64,000 nucleotides of DNA from Guadua angustifolia (taxonomy: Eukaryota > Streptophyta > Magnoliopsida > Poales > Poaceae), in NCBI GenBank assembly GCA_036346375.1, contig CM070500.1:72792525-72856524 (forward strand), in the 5' to 3' direction. A program made the translations under genes and the position numbers. The notes beneath the pieces were generated by a model. It had not been told where the DNA came from. It was given only the letters and a program-made list of their open reading frames with translations, and made no database searches. The stretch's first letter is position 1, and each line of letters opens with the position of its first letter. This document shows, piece by piece, positions 35,070 through 47,061 of the stretch.

Positions 35070-36086
35070 TGCCTCTTTTGAGCCAAAGGATGTTACTCAT
35101 GCATTATCCGATGAATCATGGATTAATGCTATGCATGAGGAACTGGAAAACTTTGAGAGGAATAAAGTTTGGCGGCTTGTAGAGCCCCCATCCGGTCATA
35201 ATGTCATTGGGACCAAGTGGGTGTTCAAAACAAGCAGAGTGAGGATGGGGTTGTCGTTACGCAACAAGGCTAGGCTAGTTGCACAGGCTTTACTCAAAGT
35301 TGAGGTCTTGACTTTGAGGAGACCTTTGCCCTCAGAGCTAGACTAGAGGCTATTAGAATCCTCGCTTGCATTCTCTGCATCCCGGGGCTTCAAGCTCTAT
35401 CAAATGGATGTCAAGAGTGCATTTCTCAATGGCTTCATTGAGGAAGAGGTGTTTGTCAAGCAACCTCCGTGATTTGAGAACCCCAAATACCGAACCATGT
35501 CTACAAGCTTTCCAAAGCCTTGTATGGACTTAAACAGAGCCCTAGAGCTTGGTATGAGAGGCTTAAGTCCTATCTTCTCACCATGGTTTCAAAATGGGTA
35601 TAGTAGACAAAACTCTTTTCATCGGACACCGTGATTCTCATTTTCTTCTCGTCGATTTATGTGGACGATATTATCTTTAATGGCTCATCTCGGTCTCTTG
35701 TGTCTCATTTTTCTCGAAGTGATGAGCACGAATTTGAGATGAGTATGATGGGCGAGTTGAGCTACTTTCTCGGCTTCCAAATCAAGCAAGACTCGGGAGG
35801 GTACTTTCTGCACCAAGGTAAGTATACTCGGGACCTCCTGAGGCGGTTTGATATGTCTGATGGAAAGCCTTTGATGACTCCTATGGCCACCATCTTTGTT
35901 CTTGAGCCCGATGAGGATGGTGAGCCTGCTGATCAAAAGGAGTTTCGGAGCATGATTGGCTCTCTCTTGTATCTTATCGCCTCATGTGGGACATACACTT
36001 TCTTTGTGTGTATGTGTGCTCGCTTTCAGGCTTCTCCTCGCGTCTCTCATCGCCAGGCGGTGAAGCGCATCTTTAGGTACCTTTGA
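35070..36086 (+). pseudogene. Copia-3 reverse transcriptase, frameshifted
   Basis: SWINAMHEELENFERNKVW, GTKWVFK and RNKARLVAQ start the domain (35110-35290). GFKLYQMDVKSAFLNGFIEE (35388-35450) and LSKALYGLKQSPRAWYERLK (35505-35565) follow in other frames. The catalytic YVDDIIFNGS is at 35656-35685 in the frame that runs to 36086 (FEMSMMGELSYFLGFQIKQ, then QKEFRSMIGSLLYL). At least three indels separate these parts. Confidence 0.92.
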
Positions 36087-36600
36087 GCTACCATTGATTA
36101 CGGTATTTGGTACTCTTCTTCCTCTTGTCTATCCCTTAGAGCCTTTTCCGATCTTGACTTTGTCGGGTCAGAGGATAGATAGGAAGAGCACTTCGGCACT
36201 TGCCAATTCATTGGCACTTCTCTTGTTTTTGGTCATCTAAGAAGCGATCCGAGTCGCATGATCCACTCTTGAGGCCGAGTATGTTGTCAGACCCAGATTC
36301 TTTGTAGCAGTGCTCTGATGAGATCGACCTTGCGGGACTTTGGGTTAAAGATAGAGTGTTCCACTTTTCGTGATAACACTTCGCTATTTGCATTACTAAG
36401 AACCCGGTCAGCACTCCGGACCAAGCACATTGATATTAGATATCACTTCCTTAGAGACCATGTGGAGAAAGGAGACATAGTGCTTCGCCAGTGAGAGTGA
36501 CCACCAGTTGGCCGATATCTTTACCAAGCCTTTGGATAGTTCTAGGTTTGTTGCCTTGAGGAGTGAGCTTGGAGTTGTGTGCCCTTACGGCCTTCTGTGA
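36087..36600 (+). pseudogene. Copia-3 RNase H, heavily frameshifted
   Basis: Reading across frames gives AFSDLDF near 36140, DRKSTSAxCQFIGTSL near 36180-36225, SSKKRSES (36235-36255) and TEAEYV near 36270-36285. TKHIDIRYHFLRDHVEKGDI follows at 36423-36480, then DQLADIFTKPLDSSRF at 36503-36550. The order is the complete copia RNase H and tail, but nearly every block needs a frame change. Confidence 0.85.
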
Positions 36601-38337
36601 GGGGGAGATGATCTGTATATTATGTATTATATTTTATTTCAGTTTTTCCTTTTGTATTGCTCTGGGTGCTTATGGGTTTTATTCCTTAGAGTTATGAGTT
36701 CACATCACTTAGACTTTTGGCATGCTTTGCATGGACCTCTCATCTTGTGCTTTAGGTTGCTATCATGCTTAATTAGCTGTTCTCTCTTTTCTCTAGGTTG
36801 AGTTCCTCACGGTCTTATAAGTCTAGCAGGTGTTGGGCCCCTGGTAGATAGGGTCTGTGCACTCCTTAGTTTGGGATCTAGAGGCGACTTTCCTATGTTA
36901 GTCATTGGGGAAGATGAGAGCGAGTCCTGAGCCATAGTGTTCTCTACCATCTTTTCTATACTCTATAGCCACCCGTTCGCGGTTTCTTGACTTCTTCCTC
37001 CATTCGTGTTTCGGCTTTAATTGAGTTCTTTTCGATCTTTCTTGATCTTAATCTTGCTAATAACTCAATTTGAACCAGATTTGTGCTTAAAATGAAATTA
37101 CATGTTGAGGGGAGTTTAAAATCATCTCATGCATTGCATATAGACTTGATTTTTCATTTTATGAGCTTTGTCTATTATGCACATGATCCATGTTTCATTT
37201 TATACACCATGCTATATTATGAAGAAAATTACTTGCTTAGATATGTCCAAGTTCATTTATCTTGCTAAGCTTACAAAAATTGAAAATGAGCGTTAAAAGA
37301 AAAACTTGATAAAACATGTTGTGTTTACTTGCTAAGTTTCTTCTCTAGGTGTATTTGCCATGATTTGTGAAATTCTAGAATTCTTTAGAGTCCCTATAGC
37401 AACTTGGGTGAATCTTGTTTGATCCATACTTGAGTCCTTCACTAGCTTAACATGAAAATGCTAAAATGAAAGTGAAGCAAAATTGACTCTTTTTGTAAGA
37501 TTAGACTCAACACCTCACATTCACAAGACGGCTTCTCATTGCACTTGAGATGAACTTGGAATGTGTTGTGTATGACCAAGATCATTCTCTTAAGAGTCCC
37601 TCTTGAGATGATCGATTATAGCTTAAGTCAATTGCTTTAAAAATGCAAAAACAAAAACATATGTGGGTAAAGAATGCAAATAATGTCAAACATTTGCACC
37701 CCGCTATGTCTTTCAAAGATTCAAAGAAAAAATTTACATACAATGAAAAAAAAGGCTCGAAGGACCTTGTGTGCACTTCTAGATTCCCCAAAGTGTTGAG
37801 TAGGTTGAACTCTAGGTTTTCCATTTGATCCTTTGAATGGCTTTGCTTCTAGTTTTGAAACTAATGACAAGTGTTGCTCATGTTCAATCATGCTAAAAAT
37901 GACATGGTTTTAATTAAATCTTGCTAGCAAAATGATTATTTGCACTTGGACATGCCTTAGCTTAGTCTATTTTTTTGCCATAACTTAGCTTGGTGTCATA
38001 ACTTGTCTTGTTGATCACATGGATAATCTTCAAAGCTCCCTTAGGCTGCATTACTTGCATAAAAACAACAAAAAAGGGGAGAAAAGAAAATGTCACCTTG
38101 ATGCCTATATTGCCAAAAGGGGGAGAAATCGTAGAAAAGGCATCATTTTGCACTTGATTCTTCTTTCTTATGATCTTTGTTAATCTTTGCTATCGTTCAT
38201 AGATCATAAGCTGCCAATTTGGTCATGTTCTTCATTTCTATTTCATTGATCAAGTTTGGCTTTGCATTCAAATTGCTTTCTTCTCTTTCTTCAAACTCAA
38301 TACTTATGCCTTTTCACGTGTTTGTCAATATACTCAT
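36601..38337 (+). other. Non-coding 3' internal region of Copia-3
   Basis: About 1.7 kb between pol and the 3' LTR. No frame longer than about 80 codons is seen, and no envelope-like protein. Tracts such as gggggagatg (36601) and ccaaaagggggagaaatcg (38113-38131) look like extra polypurine tracts. Confidence 0.6.
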
Positions 38338-38349
38338 CAAGGGGGAGAT
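38338..38349 (+). promoter_or_regulatory. Copia-3 polypurine tract
   Basis: aagggggagat directly before the TGAAAG of the 3' LTR, the site where plus-strand DNA synthesis would be primed. Confidence 0.85.
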
Positions 38350-39905
38350 TGAAAGACCATGTGTAGGTCTATCCTTGTGTGTGATGAGTAATTGACAAGA
38401 TTTGGGATTGGATTGATTTGAAATTGAGTTTGATTTGAATTGGATCTTCAAATTGAAGCAATTTGAGTGTAGGTTGCTTTTCCTAGTGCTACCGGTCTAG
38501 GGGCAGTAGCACGGGACCATTGAGAATAATTATGATTGATTATTGATTTTGTTTGATGCAATGCACTCATGTGAGTGGTTGCATGGATTGACTTTGAGTC
38601 AAGTCGTGGACTTGTGCTCGGATGCGTTGTTTGTTTATTCGTAATGCGTGTTGCTCGAGGGCTTAACGTGGTCGATGACGGGACCGGAACTAGGTTCGTG
38701 GAGGAACTGAGGTTCGGGACTAGGTTCAGGGAGGAATCGAGGTCCTGGTGGTCGAGGATGTCATGCGGGACGTTCGGGCTAGAGAAGGTGCACACGAAGG
38801 CTGGTTAGTCACGTGATTGCGGCAGGCGGGCCGTACGCGTGCATGTGTGAATTTTAGGTTGTATGCATATATTAGGCCATGTGTATTGGGCCAGGTGGAT
38901 ATGCATACATGTGTTAGGGTTTTGAGGTGTATAAAAGGACTTCAAAACCTGATCAATAAAGCGTGGCTTTTGCGGCGGCTGGTGAGCTCGGCCGTTTTTA
39001 TTCGTGTCTTCGCTTGGCTGCGGCAACGAAAAAGCAACAATTGCAGAAGAAAAAAGTGACTAGCGGCGGTCGTCGTGGCGAGATCCTCCCACGGCCGACA
39101 GGCTGCTTCATGCGGCGGTGGCTAGAACTCCTTGCGGCGACTAGTGGATCGCGCGAAGTTTTCTAGTCGCTGGTGACTCCTTGTGACTTGCGCGCGAGGC
39201 TCTGCGAACGAGTAAATTGTCGGCATGTGGTGACTAGAAGCGGCCGACTAGAAGATTGCATTGCGTTGGCCGTTTTTGTTTACTTCCTGGCGGCGAAAAG
39301 GAGACGCCCGGGCGCAGCGCGCAACTTCGGTGCTACAGTACCCGCGCGCTACAGTATTCGCGTGCTACAGTATTCGGCGCTACAGTAATCTCAATTGCTA
39401 CGGTATTTTCGTTTATTTTTCTGTTCTTCGCTTTGCATGTTTTTTTTTTATTTCAGATTGATTCATGTTTTCACCATGATAATTTTGATTTGATCCATCC
39501 AAAATATTGCTAGGACATCTAGTAATTGTTTTTAAAAGTTTGATTGGTTAATTCCTTGTAGATTTTGTTTAATCTCATAATTAGGGTTTGATCTATTCTC
39601 GTTATTATTTGATATAGTCAACTTGCGAAGGTTATAACTCTAGATTCATATATCCGATTGAGGTGATTCTTGTTGCGTTAGTTTCGGATTTGAATCTAGT
39701 TTATACAGTTAAAATTTTACGTCAATCCGACGGTTGGATCTTTGGGAATTACAGTTTTAGTGAACCTCTGTTAATCTGTTTTTGTTGAAACCGAGAGCAA
39801 TATTTCATAATTAATTTAGGGGGTTTTGTGAATCAAGAAAATTTTGATTTTATCTTCCGCTCAATCATTCACCCCCCCCTCTGATTGTCGCCATCCGATC
39901 CTACA
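38350..39905 (+). mobile_element. Copia-3 3' LTR
   Basis: It starts TGAAAGACCATG and ends ATCCTACA, followed by the atctt target duplication. It is slightly shorter than the 5' LTR, with clustered small deletions around 39020-39230. Confidence 0.93.
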
Positions 39906-40010
39906 ATCTTATCACTTGGTTGTTCTAATTTCTCTTTTAGATGAAATCCCAATTGGATCAAACAGGGAACACTTTATGATGTATTCGGTCAATGGACCAA
40001 TGTAACATCC
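39906..40010 (-). mobile_element. Copia-2 relic, part to the right of the Copia-3 insertion
   Basis: The minus strand encodes DPIGISSKREIRTTK, a poor match to the copia segment just before the RT core (PIG..W..K.K), and joins logically to the RT relic at 29080 once Copia-3 is removed. It ends at about 40010, where AT-rich DNA starts. Confidence 0.55.
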
Positions 40011-40261
40011 CAGATTTTTCTTATAGAAATAAAATATTTATTATTAAAATTTTAAAATATTATTTTATTGGTTTATGTGAATTTTTAGGCAATAATTCAA
40101 TTCTTTGAAATTTTATAATATTTATCTTGATTTTTAGGGTTTTTGTGAAATTTTTGAATTTTTTAAAGTCTTTTCCTATTTTTAGAAATTAAAAGTAATT
40201 TATATATATAAATAAAAAACAAATTTTAGTTTTAAATAATTTATCCACAATGTGATCAATG
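40011..40261. other. AT-rich spacer
   Basis: Begins tgtaacatcccagattttt, reminiscent of grass LTRs that start TGTAACACCCCAGA, but no second end was found. Otherwise AT-rich and without a gene. Confidence 0.35.
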
Positions 40262-40298
40262 TTTGCATCCTCAGCAATAGTTGGGCACCCCCTACTGC

Positions 40299-41929
40299 CT
40301 ACTCAACAATGGTTGCAACATTTGAGCTATTCAGACTGCTTATATCAGCTTCTATAGTCACATCAGCATCTGTAGGGCTCTTATCACCACTGCCTTCTCT
40401 ATCTTCAGTTGCTTGCCTGCCCAGTTGCACAGTTGAATCAAACCTATTTTTATCTTTGACAATTACAGACCCATTGGCTTGGACATGTGTGCCACTAGAC
40501 TGACCCACTGTGTTTGGAGCTATTGCAGCTCTAACTTCTGCAATCATGGCCATCGTTCGATTGGCATGCGTTGCTCTCAATGTTGCAACAACCGACTCAA
40601 GGTCTTCAGCCCACAAATTGTCATGTTTATCAATGATTTCTTGAATGTTTTGCAGGACTTACAAAAAGAAAAATGCATACTATGATAAAAAGGATGAACA
40701 TACATTAGAAACAGACAACCTTGAATACAAAATAAAAGCTATTACCTGTGAACTTTGACTATTAGATTGAGACTGACACAACCACTCCTCAAGAGACACC
40801 GAGTCAGCTACTACAACATTTTCTTGAATTGTAGCTTCGTTGTATGGAGTGCATGATAAATCGCGAAACTATCCGCATATAAAAAAGCAATAATTAAGGT
40901 CTACCATTTGTATCCCAAAAAAGGAAAAACATGTAGAAGGAAAAGAAACTCAATAATTACATACAGGACAATATGCAAAAGTTATGTTGTTCAAATTCAA
41001 TCTGTTCCTGTCAACCTTCTCCACATATTCAAAATCTTCATCACTGATGTGGCAAATCCTAGGCAATGCGTAGTTAATTGCATGGTTATGAAGATCTCTT
41101 CTAGGAAGTTCCAGATGATCCATGTATGCAATCTACAAAAAAATAGGAAAGCAAAATCAGAATAAAACTGAATCAAAACAAAAAAAAGATCATGAAATAA
41201 AATCTTCTATCAAACAATAGAGCAATATACATACAACAAGAAGAGGCAGACATCCCCCAATCTGGAAAACACTAGATTGCTGCTCAGATGTCAACTTCTG
41301 GTACCTATCAACCTCCCTCATCAAAACATTTAGCACCTCCCCTACCCAATCATACTCTTTGATCTCTCTGATATATCAAATAGGGAAAACAAATAATCTA
41401 AACAAACCATGTTTCCAGTGTTAGGACACAACATAGATGCTAATGAAACAAGCATGAAAGACCTCATGAATGTGTCCTCATCTTCACTGCCTTTCAACAC
41501 CTCAATAGCCTTTACTATTGGTGACCTATCCCCAATCCTATACATGTCACGGAGCTCTATGATGTCTTTCACCTTGCCCGATAGTTTCAAAGGTTTCTCC
41601 CCCGAGGGTATCCCAAGAACTTTCTGTACCATTGCTTTGGTGAAAACAATAACCTTGCCACAATAACGGAACTCACAAAACACAAGGCTCATGTTACCCA
41701 TTATCCACTGCACTAAATTGCTTGGTACTTTGAACTTTGCAATTGATAACAAACCTTCAAATCCATTACTGATAACATATTCTCTCTGCCTTGGTGTAAG
41801 ACCACTAACAACCTTTTGCAACCTTAAGCTACTGAATCGATGCATGAAGAACGATTTACTACCTTCATCACCCATATTGGAAAGATATCCTATAATTGCA
41901 ATAACATATGTGTCAATATACTGAAACAT
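40299..41929 (-). CDS. Four-exon gene of the plant-mobile-domain / Ulp1-associated type
   Basis: Exon 1 is 41929-41235 (an internal ATG at 41875, MGDEGSKSFFMHRFSSLRLQ, may be the real start). Exon 2 is 41132-40965, exon 3 is 40868-40746 and exon 4 is about 40639-40299. The introns are bounded by gtatgt...ttgtag, gtatgt...gatag and gta...ag. Exon 1 encodes SGLTPRQREYVISNGFEGLL, VPSNLVQWIMGNMSLVF and VFTKAMVQKVLGIPSG, typical of N-terminal regions found next to Ulp1 (C48) proteases or in plant mobile domain proteins of grasses. Exon 2 encodes IAYMDHLELPRRDLHNHAIN and then LPRICHISDEDFEYV. I see no C48 catalytic triad. An extra AG near 41360 (GAGAG) shifts the frame before EIKEYDWVGEVLNVLMREVD, so the gene may be broken. 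Probably transposon-derived. Confidence 0.7.
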
Positions 41930-42789
41930 AACTCACTATGCATAAATGAAAAAAAAGAACATTGCAAATGAAATCATGGAGGCCTCTGCAATATTTCAAA
42001 TGTACTACATACAACAAGAACATGAAATCATTGCAACAAAATATCCTTGAGCGTATCAACAAGATATACTACATACAACAAGAACTTGAAATCACTGCAA
42101 CAAGAACTTGAAATCACTTTACCGAATCCCCTTAACCATCCACCCAATATTGAACAAACTTTTCTATAGAACCCTAGACCATCGACGTAATTGAATGAAC
42201 AAATAGATGCCTAATAGAACCATCCACTACAATCCGCACCACACCATATCAACTTCCATAAAATCGGATGAATGAGCAAAGGCATCCTATTATGAATGTA
42301 CGAACCTTAAATACGAAATTCCAAACTCTAAATGCAAAATTTAGCACAAATCTCTGACCGTTCCTACTACGAATGTGCGATGTGAGTACTCACATCTACT
42401 CGACATAACCGGATAAATGATCAAAGGCATAATCACATTTAGGGTTTCGAACCCTAAATGCGAAATTTATCCTCAATCGTCGACCGTTCCTACCACCGCT
42501 ATGAATGTGCGATTTGGAAACTTACCTGAATCACTGTATCACATCGTCCTCGCACCAAAACTTCTCCGTAGACAATATTTTACCGAGAACTCGAGAAACT
42601 TGGCCTCTCTGTCATATCACTAAGTGGGTACTGGGAATGCATCAAGTGCGTATAGGTATATGCAGCATCAACCGATTGTTGCCATTTGTATTAGAACGGA
42701 CAGTGGATGAGGGTGTTCAACGCGATGAGGTGGAATCAAATGTCTTGATGCTATCATTTCCGTAATAATAATAATAATCAGGCGAATGG
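41930..42789. other. Spacer with short repeats
   Basis: Contains catacaacaagaac..gaaatca(c/t)tgcaac repeats at 42007-42117. A direct repeat of about 110 bp (gatgaatgagcaaaggcat...gaccgttcctac..gaatgtgcga) is at 42268-42379 and 42413-42512. (AAT)n is at 42763-42779. No gene seen. Confidence 0.6.
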
Positions 42790-42848
42790 CTACACACCTG
42801 GATATTCATCTTCGTCATATGAACCAACACCATATTGTTCCTCGTGTT
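42790..42848 (-). pseudogene. NLR-B terminal exon
   Basis: Acceptor ttttag precedes 42848 on the minus strand. Joined to exon 2 (…PDLP, donor CCAG|gtacgg) the 59 nt give EHEEQYGVGSYDEDEYPGV and a TAG at 42792-42790. The phase fits exactly. NLR-A has a matching relic. Confidence 0.75.
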
Positions 42849-43135
42849 CTAAAATTTAGAAATGGAAATTAGAAAGAAAGGAAGAACAGATGAATAATAA
42901 TAAGGGATGTGCTTCTATACATCACTATTTGAAAGTTGCACAAATATTAAAGCATGAATAAAGGTGAATGGTGATTACTTATCCCTCGCTTTATTCAAAA
43001 TTTGTACAACTTTTATTAGGAGGGATCGATGTATAAAATCACCACTAAATAAAAATAATAATAGAAGCACTACTAACAGATACGTAAATTTGGGGAGACG
43101 GAAGCATTAGGAGGATGCATGGTGAGTGTCCGTAC

Positions 43136-45118
43136 CTGGTAAATCCGGCTTGAATTCAATGTCAATGGTGGGATGGTTGGCATGGACGCGGATTGCGTGC
43201 CTCAGCATAGCCTCCGCTTGCTTGGCCTCCCCAACCATGGCTCCATCACGATAAACTGTCACTTGGACCTCCTGAAGGGAGCGCAAGTTCCCGAGGCCAA
43301 AGTCAAAATCACCGCTGCCATAATCTTTCGCCATCCGCACACCAAAACTGAATTGAACAATTTCAGCCCTCGGCAAAGCTCCTTGTTGAAACATTATTTG
43401 CCCGAATGGCCCGCAATATAATTCGAAGAACATCACACAGTGGAACCCATTAGCATTGACGAGTAGCAACATTTGTGTTTGGCGGGTGCTCGATATAGCA
43501 AGAGAACGAAGAGCGGCAACCTCCCAAGGATCTGCAAGTCCTCCTGCCGCAACTCCTTGACATTGATGAACAACACAGAGAGGTCCAAGAGAAGTGAGGG
43601 ATTATTTCTCTTTACCCACGCTGGCAGTGTGGAGAATTTGCCAACCTCCCATGAGTAAAATCTACAGAGATGTCGAGGGGGCACCCAGCGTTCCCCTAGG
43701 AGATCCAGGGATTCAAAAGAACCACTCAATTCTAGGCTTTGGATATTGTGCAAGTTGTGCATACAGACTTCACAAAAAATTCCTCTAACTCCAAGCTACC
43801 ACCATGCAATTTAATTCTAAGCTCCCTCAATCTTGTCAGGTTGCGCAGCTCTTTCACAATGTTTGTGGACTTGTTGGTAGAGATTAACCCTAGCTCTTCC
43901 ATGGATGTCAGATTCCCCATCCCATCCGGAAGCCCTTCCAAGTCCTCATCACAAAGTAGACACATCAATCTTCTCAACTTAACAATAGTGGATGGCATTT
44001 CTTCTAGATGAGGATTTTCTCTTACATCCAGTACTAGCAAAAACTGCAGATTTCCTATCTCTTTTGGGAGTTCATGAATACCTACATCTCTTAGCTCTAG
44101 GTACCTCAGGTGAAATAAATCCTCAACATCCCTGAAATTAATATGGCTAACTTTCTCATGATCACAGCGACGCAGCTCTAATACACGTAAAACATCAAAG
44201 CTTGAAAGAGGCCGCATTAGATTAATAGCAGGTGGATACACAATAATGGACCTTAGATGTGATATGGAAACAAGAGCTGTGGATTGATCCACCTTGCTAG
44301 AAGTATTTTGGAGGGATAGCCTATGAACCTTGCTTTGCGAATTAGTTGTGCTTTGCTCGATGCCATCCAATACAGTAACAAAGTTTTCATCACTTGACAA
44401 GGAACGGATGAGATCAAGCACCATATCATGTATACAAAAAGAACTTACCCTGCCATGCGCTAAATAGTCAGCATCATATTCTTGCTGGATCATGCTTCTA
44501 TTTATGAGTTCATTGAAGTAACTCTCCCCGAGCTCAAATAGGCTAGTTTGTGGTTTTTCACAATGAACAAAACCTTCGGCTATCCACCTCCATATCATAT
44601 CATCTCTACCAATAGTATAATCTTTGGGAAATATACTTAGATATAATAAACAAGTCTTTAGATGAGAAGGTAGATCGTAATAGCAAAAGGATAATATCCT
44701 TTGCATCTCCACACTATTATCTTTTGCAAGTCCACGACCAATAGAATTAAGCACAGCAGACCATTGATCCTCTGCTTTTATCTGCTTATTATTAGCCAGA
44801 AGACTAGCTATAGTAATGATGGCTAATGGTACCCGACCGCATTTCTTCAAGATATCTCTAGATACTTGTTCCAATTCAGGAGGACAATTATTCCTATCCG
44901 AAAATATTCTTTGATAGAAGAGGAGTTGGGAGTCATCATCAGAAAGAGGATTCATTTCATAGACAAAATCATCACTAGAAGAGCAACATACTTTGGAGAC
45001 GCTGACTATGCGGGTTATTGTGATTAGTCGACTGCCGAGACTGTTACCATTAGAAAAGGCACACCTAATACGTTTCCACGTTTCTTCATCCCATACATCA
45101 TCAATTATGATCAGGTAC
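43136..45118 (-). pseudogene. NLR-B exon 2: NB-ARC (from kinase-2) and LRR, frameshifted twice
   Basis: Paralogue of NLR-A exon 2 with the same boundaries. From 45118 it encodes kinase-2 (YLIIIDDVWDEETWK), RNBS-B (GSRLITITR), the GLPL-type motif CGRVPLAI (the second Gly of CGG is Arg), RNBS-D CLLYLSIFPKDY, and an MHD motif read as IHDMVLDLI. It runs without the NLR-A frameshift through TTNSQSKVHRLSLQNTSS. Two other breaks follow. An AC insertion near 43765 turns the VCNLHNIQ segment into VCTTCTISKA and a stop. A one-base loss near 43525 breaks LGRLPALRSL. The C-terminus after 43472 (NANGFHCVMFFELY to IEFKPDLP) is intact. Probably a pseudogene. Confidence 0.92.
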
Positions 45119-46240
45119 CTATATCAGTTTGTGAAAAGCATTAATGAAACACCTAGGAAAGATATTATCTAACGTATATACAAAAACAAGCTCGAAGCAT
45201 TCATATTGAATCATGAATAACAATAGTAGGTTACAAACGGAATTTGTAAAGAGCAGTTGACAGATATATAAATAACAAGTATAAATAGTATGAAATGTAA
45301 ACAACTCACATTCCTCCATGATTGTGTTCATCGATCCATTCCCTGCCATCTTTGGGCATAAATTCATAAATTAAACCTCCCACAAAAATTTTCAATTCAA
45401 CCATTTTTATTTAAAACATAAAATTTAAACTAGTGTCAGTGCACCAAGTCTCTCATAACCACGAGCACAGTTTTTCGAAAAGTTTTACACTATGTAGAGA
45501 CATACATCTTTACCTATAAGACATGACCAACTCTTTTGCCTCTATTTTCACGCTTCCTTAGACGTGTGGCCAAGAGGTTATGACATAAATCATTACATCA
45601 CCGAGACCAAACTTTGCACCAGACCGATGATGTTTGGATTTTAGTATGGTGGCGGAAGATATTTGTTCATGTTGTACCAACAACAATTATACACCCTGTC
45701 GCGACCCCACTTCCCCCCTAGCAAGATATACATTGCTGTACCGAGAGGCGTTTTTGATTTTTTACTGTCCTTGAGATATGACTTTGACCACTATTTTTTA
45801 ACTTTATATAATTATATACCAATTAAATTATATAATTATATAGCAATTAAATTATAATATTATATACCAATTAAATTATAATATTTTTTAACTTTATATA
45901 ATTATATACCAATTAAATTATAATATTATAAAGTAATTTCTAACAACAAATTAAATCTAATGACATAGTTTTCACTTAATCAACCTATATAATTTTAAAC
46001 ATATTAGTGAACAAACTTTCTAAAGCTTAACGGTACAGATTTTAAGACTTCACTTAAAAAATAAAAGAACGAAAGGAGTACTGTGTGGATGATCGGCCTG
46101 CCGGCCTGGGGGCGAAGGGGCAGCCGCCTGCCCTCGCCATGGGCCCCACCCTAGCGTACATGCATGAGGATTGAGGAGTCCTAGCGTACATGCATAAGGA
46201 GTCCTGGGCAGGCTGGGCTGGGAAATATCAAGCGAAACGT
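45119..46240 (-). other. NLR-B intron 1, acceptor-side part
   Basis: The first ~90 bp (45119-45210) match the NLR-A intron edge. 45780-45930 is a run of AT-rich tandem repeats (tatataccaattaaattataat). Two copies of ctagcgtacatgcat..agga lie at 46151-46200. No gene. Confidence 0.6.
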
Positions 46241-46819
46241 TGTAAGATTGAGGATGTGCCTAGAGGGGGGTGAATAGGCGTTTTACAAGAATTACCGCTC
46301 TCTAAAATAACACGCTTTAATCAACCCCTATGTCAAAACCTAATCAAAGATAATGCGGAAGTGATAAACTAGGTTTTGACAATTAAGGCCTAAATCAACT
46401 AGGCTCACTAAGTGCACTTGGCTAATTATGTCTCTACTCAAGAATATACAATCCTAAAGACAATCAAGCAATATAATTCTAGGAATGTAAATTGCAACAA
46501 TGTAAATAGAGAATTGAAGTAAACACAAAAAGACACACCGATGTTTTACCGTGGTGTTCGGAGACTTGCCGGTCTCCCCTAATCCACGTTGAGGCTAGTC
46601 CAAACCACTTTGGACTGGCTCCACAAATTGAGCACCCGCCTCGATTCCACTAGTGGTTGCTCTTTCCCGCTCCGGGTAGGTGAGCACCGACCTTCACAAC
46701 TTGCCAAGGCTTCTCACAACCTTCGTCGAGAATCTCACCGTGCACGACGCCTCCACGCCGTCTAGGTGTCGGCAAATACGAAGAGTAACAAGCCAAGCCT
46801 TCCTGCTTGAACTTCACCT

Positions 46820-46938
46820 AGTGCAACACATGCACTCTGATGATCACCAAGTGCAACACATGCACAATGGCTCCCTCAAATGCAACACATGCACAAGAAG
46901 GCCCTCAATCCACTCCTAATTGCAACACATGCAATTAG
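46820..46938 (-). repeat. Hairpins with ACACA loop in Copia-4 R/U5
   Basis: AGTGCA-ACACA-TGCACT (46820-46836), GTGCA-ACACA-TGCAC (46851-46865), TGCA-ACACA-TGCA (46881-46893) and CTAATTGCA-ACACA-TGCAATTAG (46916-46938, 9-bp stem). The right LTR has the same set, including a 10-bp stem at 55667-55691. Confidence 0.9.
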
Positions 46939-47047
46939 AGCTCACCCTTAGCTCAAGAATCAATTGTGAGTGTGCAATACATGCAACATCTCACTAAAAC
47001 ACTCAAATAAGCCAGCAACACCCTGCCCAAGCCCCCCATGGGGTCTA

Positions 47048-47061
47048 TTTATACCCCACCA
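47048..47061 (-). promoter_or_regulatory. TATA box in Copia-4 3' LTR
   Basis: On the minus strand GGTATAAATAGACC. The same block is at about 55897-55910 in the 5' LTR. Confidence 0.75.

Larger units (their letters stand above)
29081..39905 (+). mobile_element. Copia-3: full-length SIRE/Maximus-like copia retrotransposon
   Basis: Two LTRs of about 1.56 kb (29081-30638 and 38350-39905) are flanked by a 5-bp target duplication. Between them lie a primer site, gag, integrase, reverse transcriptase and RNase H in copia order, followed by a 1.7-kb non-coding 3' region and a polypurine tract. The large size, the long post-pol region and the repeated 'aaagggggaga' tracts suggest the SIRE/Maximus lineage. 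All coding parts are broken by indels, although the LTRs remain very similar. Confidence 0.92.

Noticed and set aside
40011..40261. Small retrotransposon LTR starting TGTAACATCCCAGA
   Set aside because: No matching CA end or second copy was found nearby.
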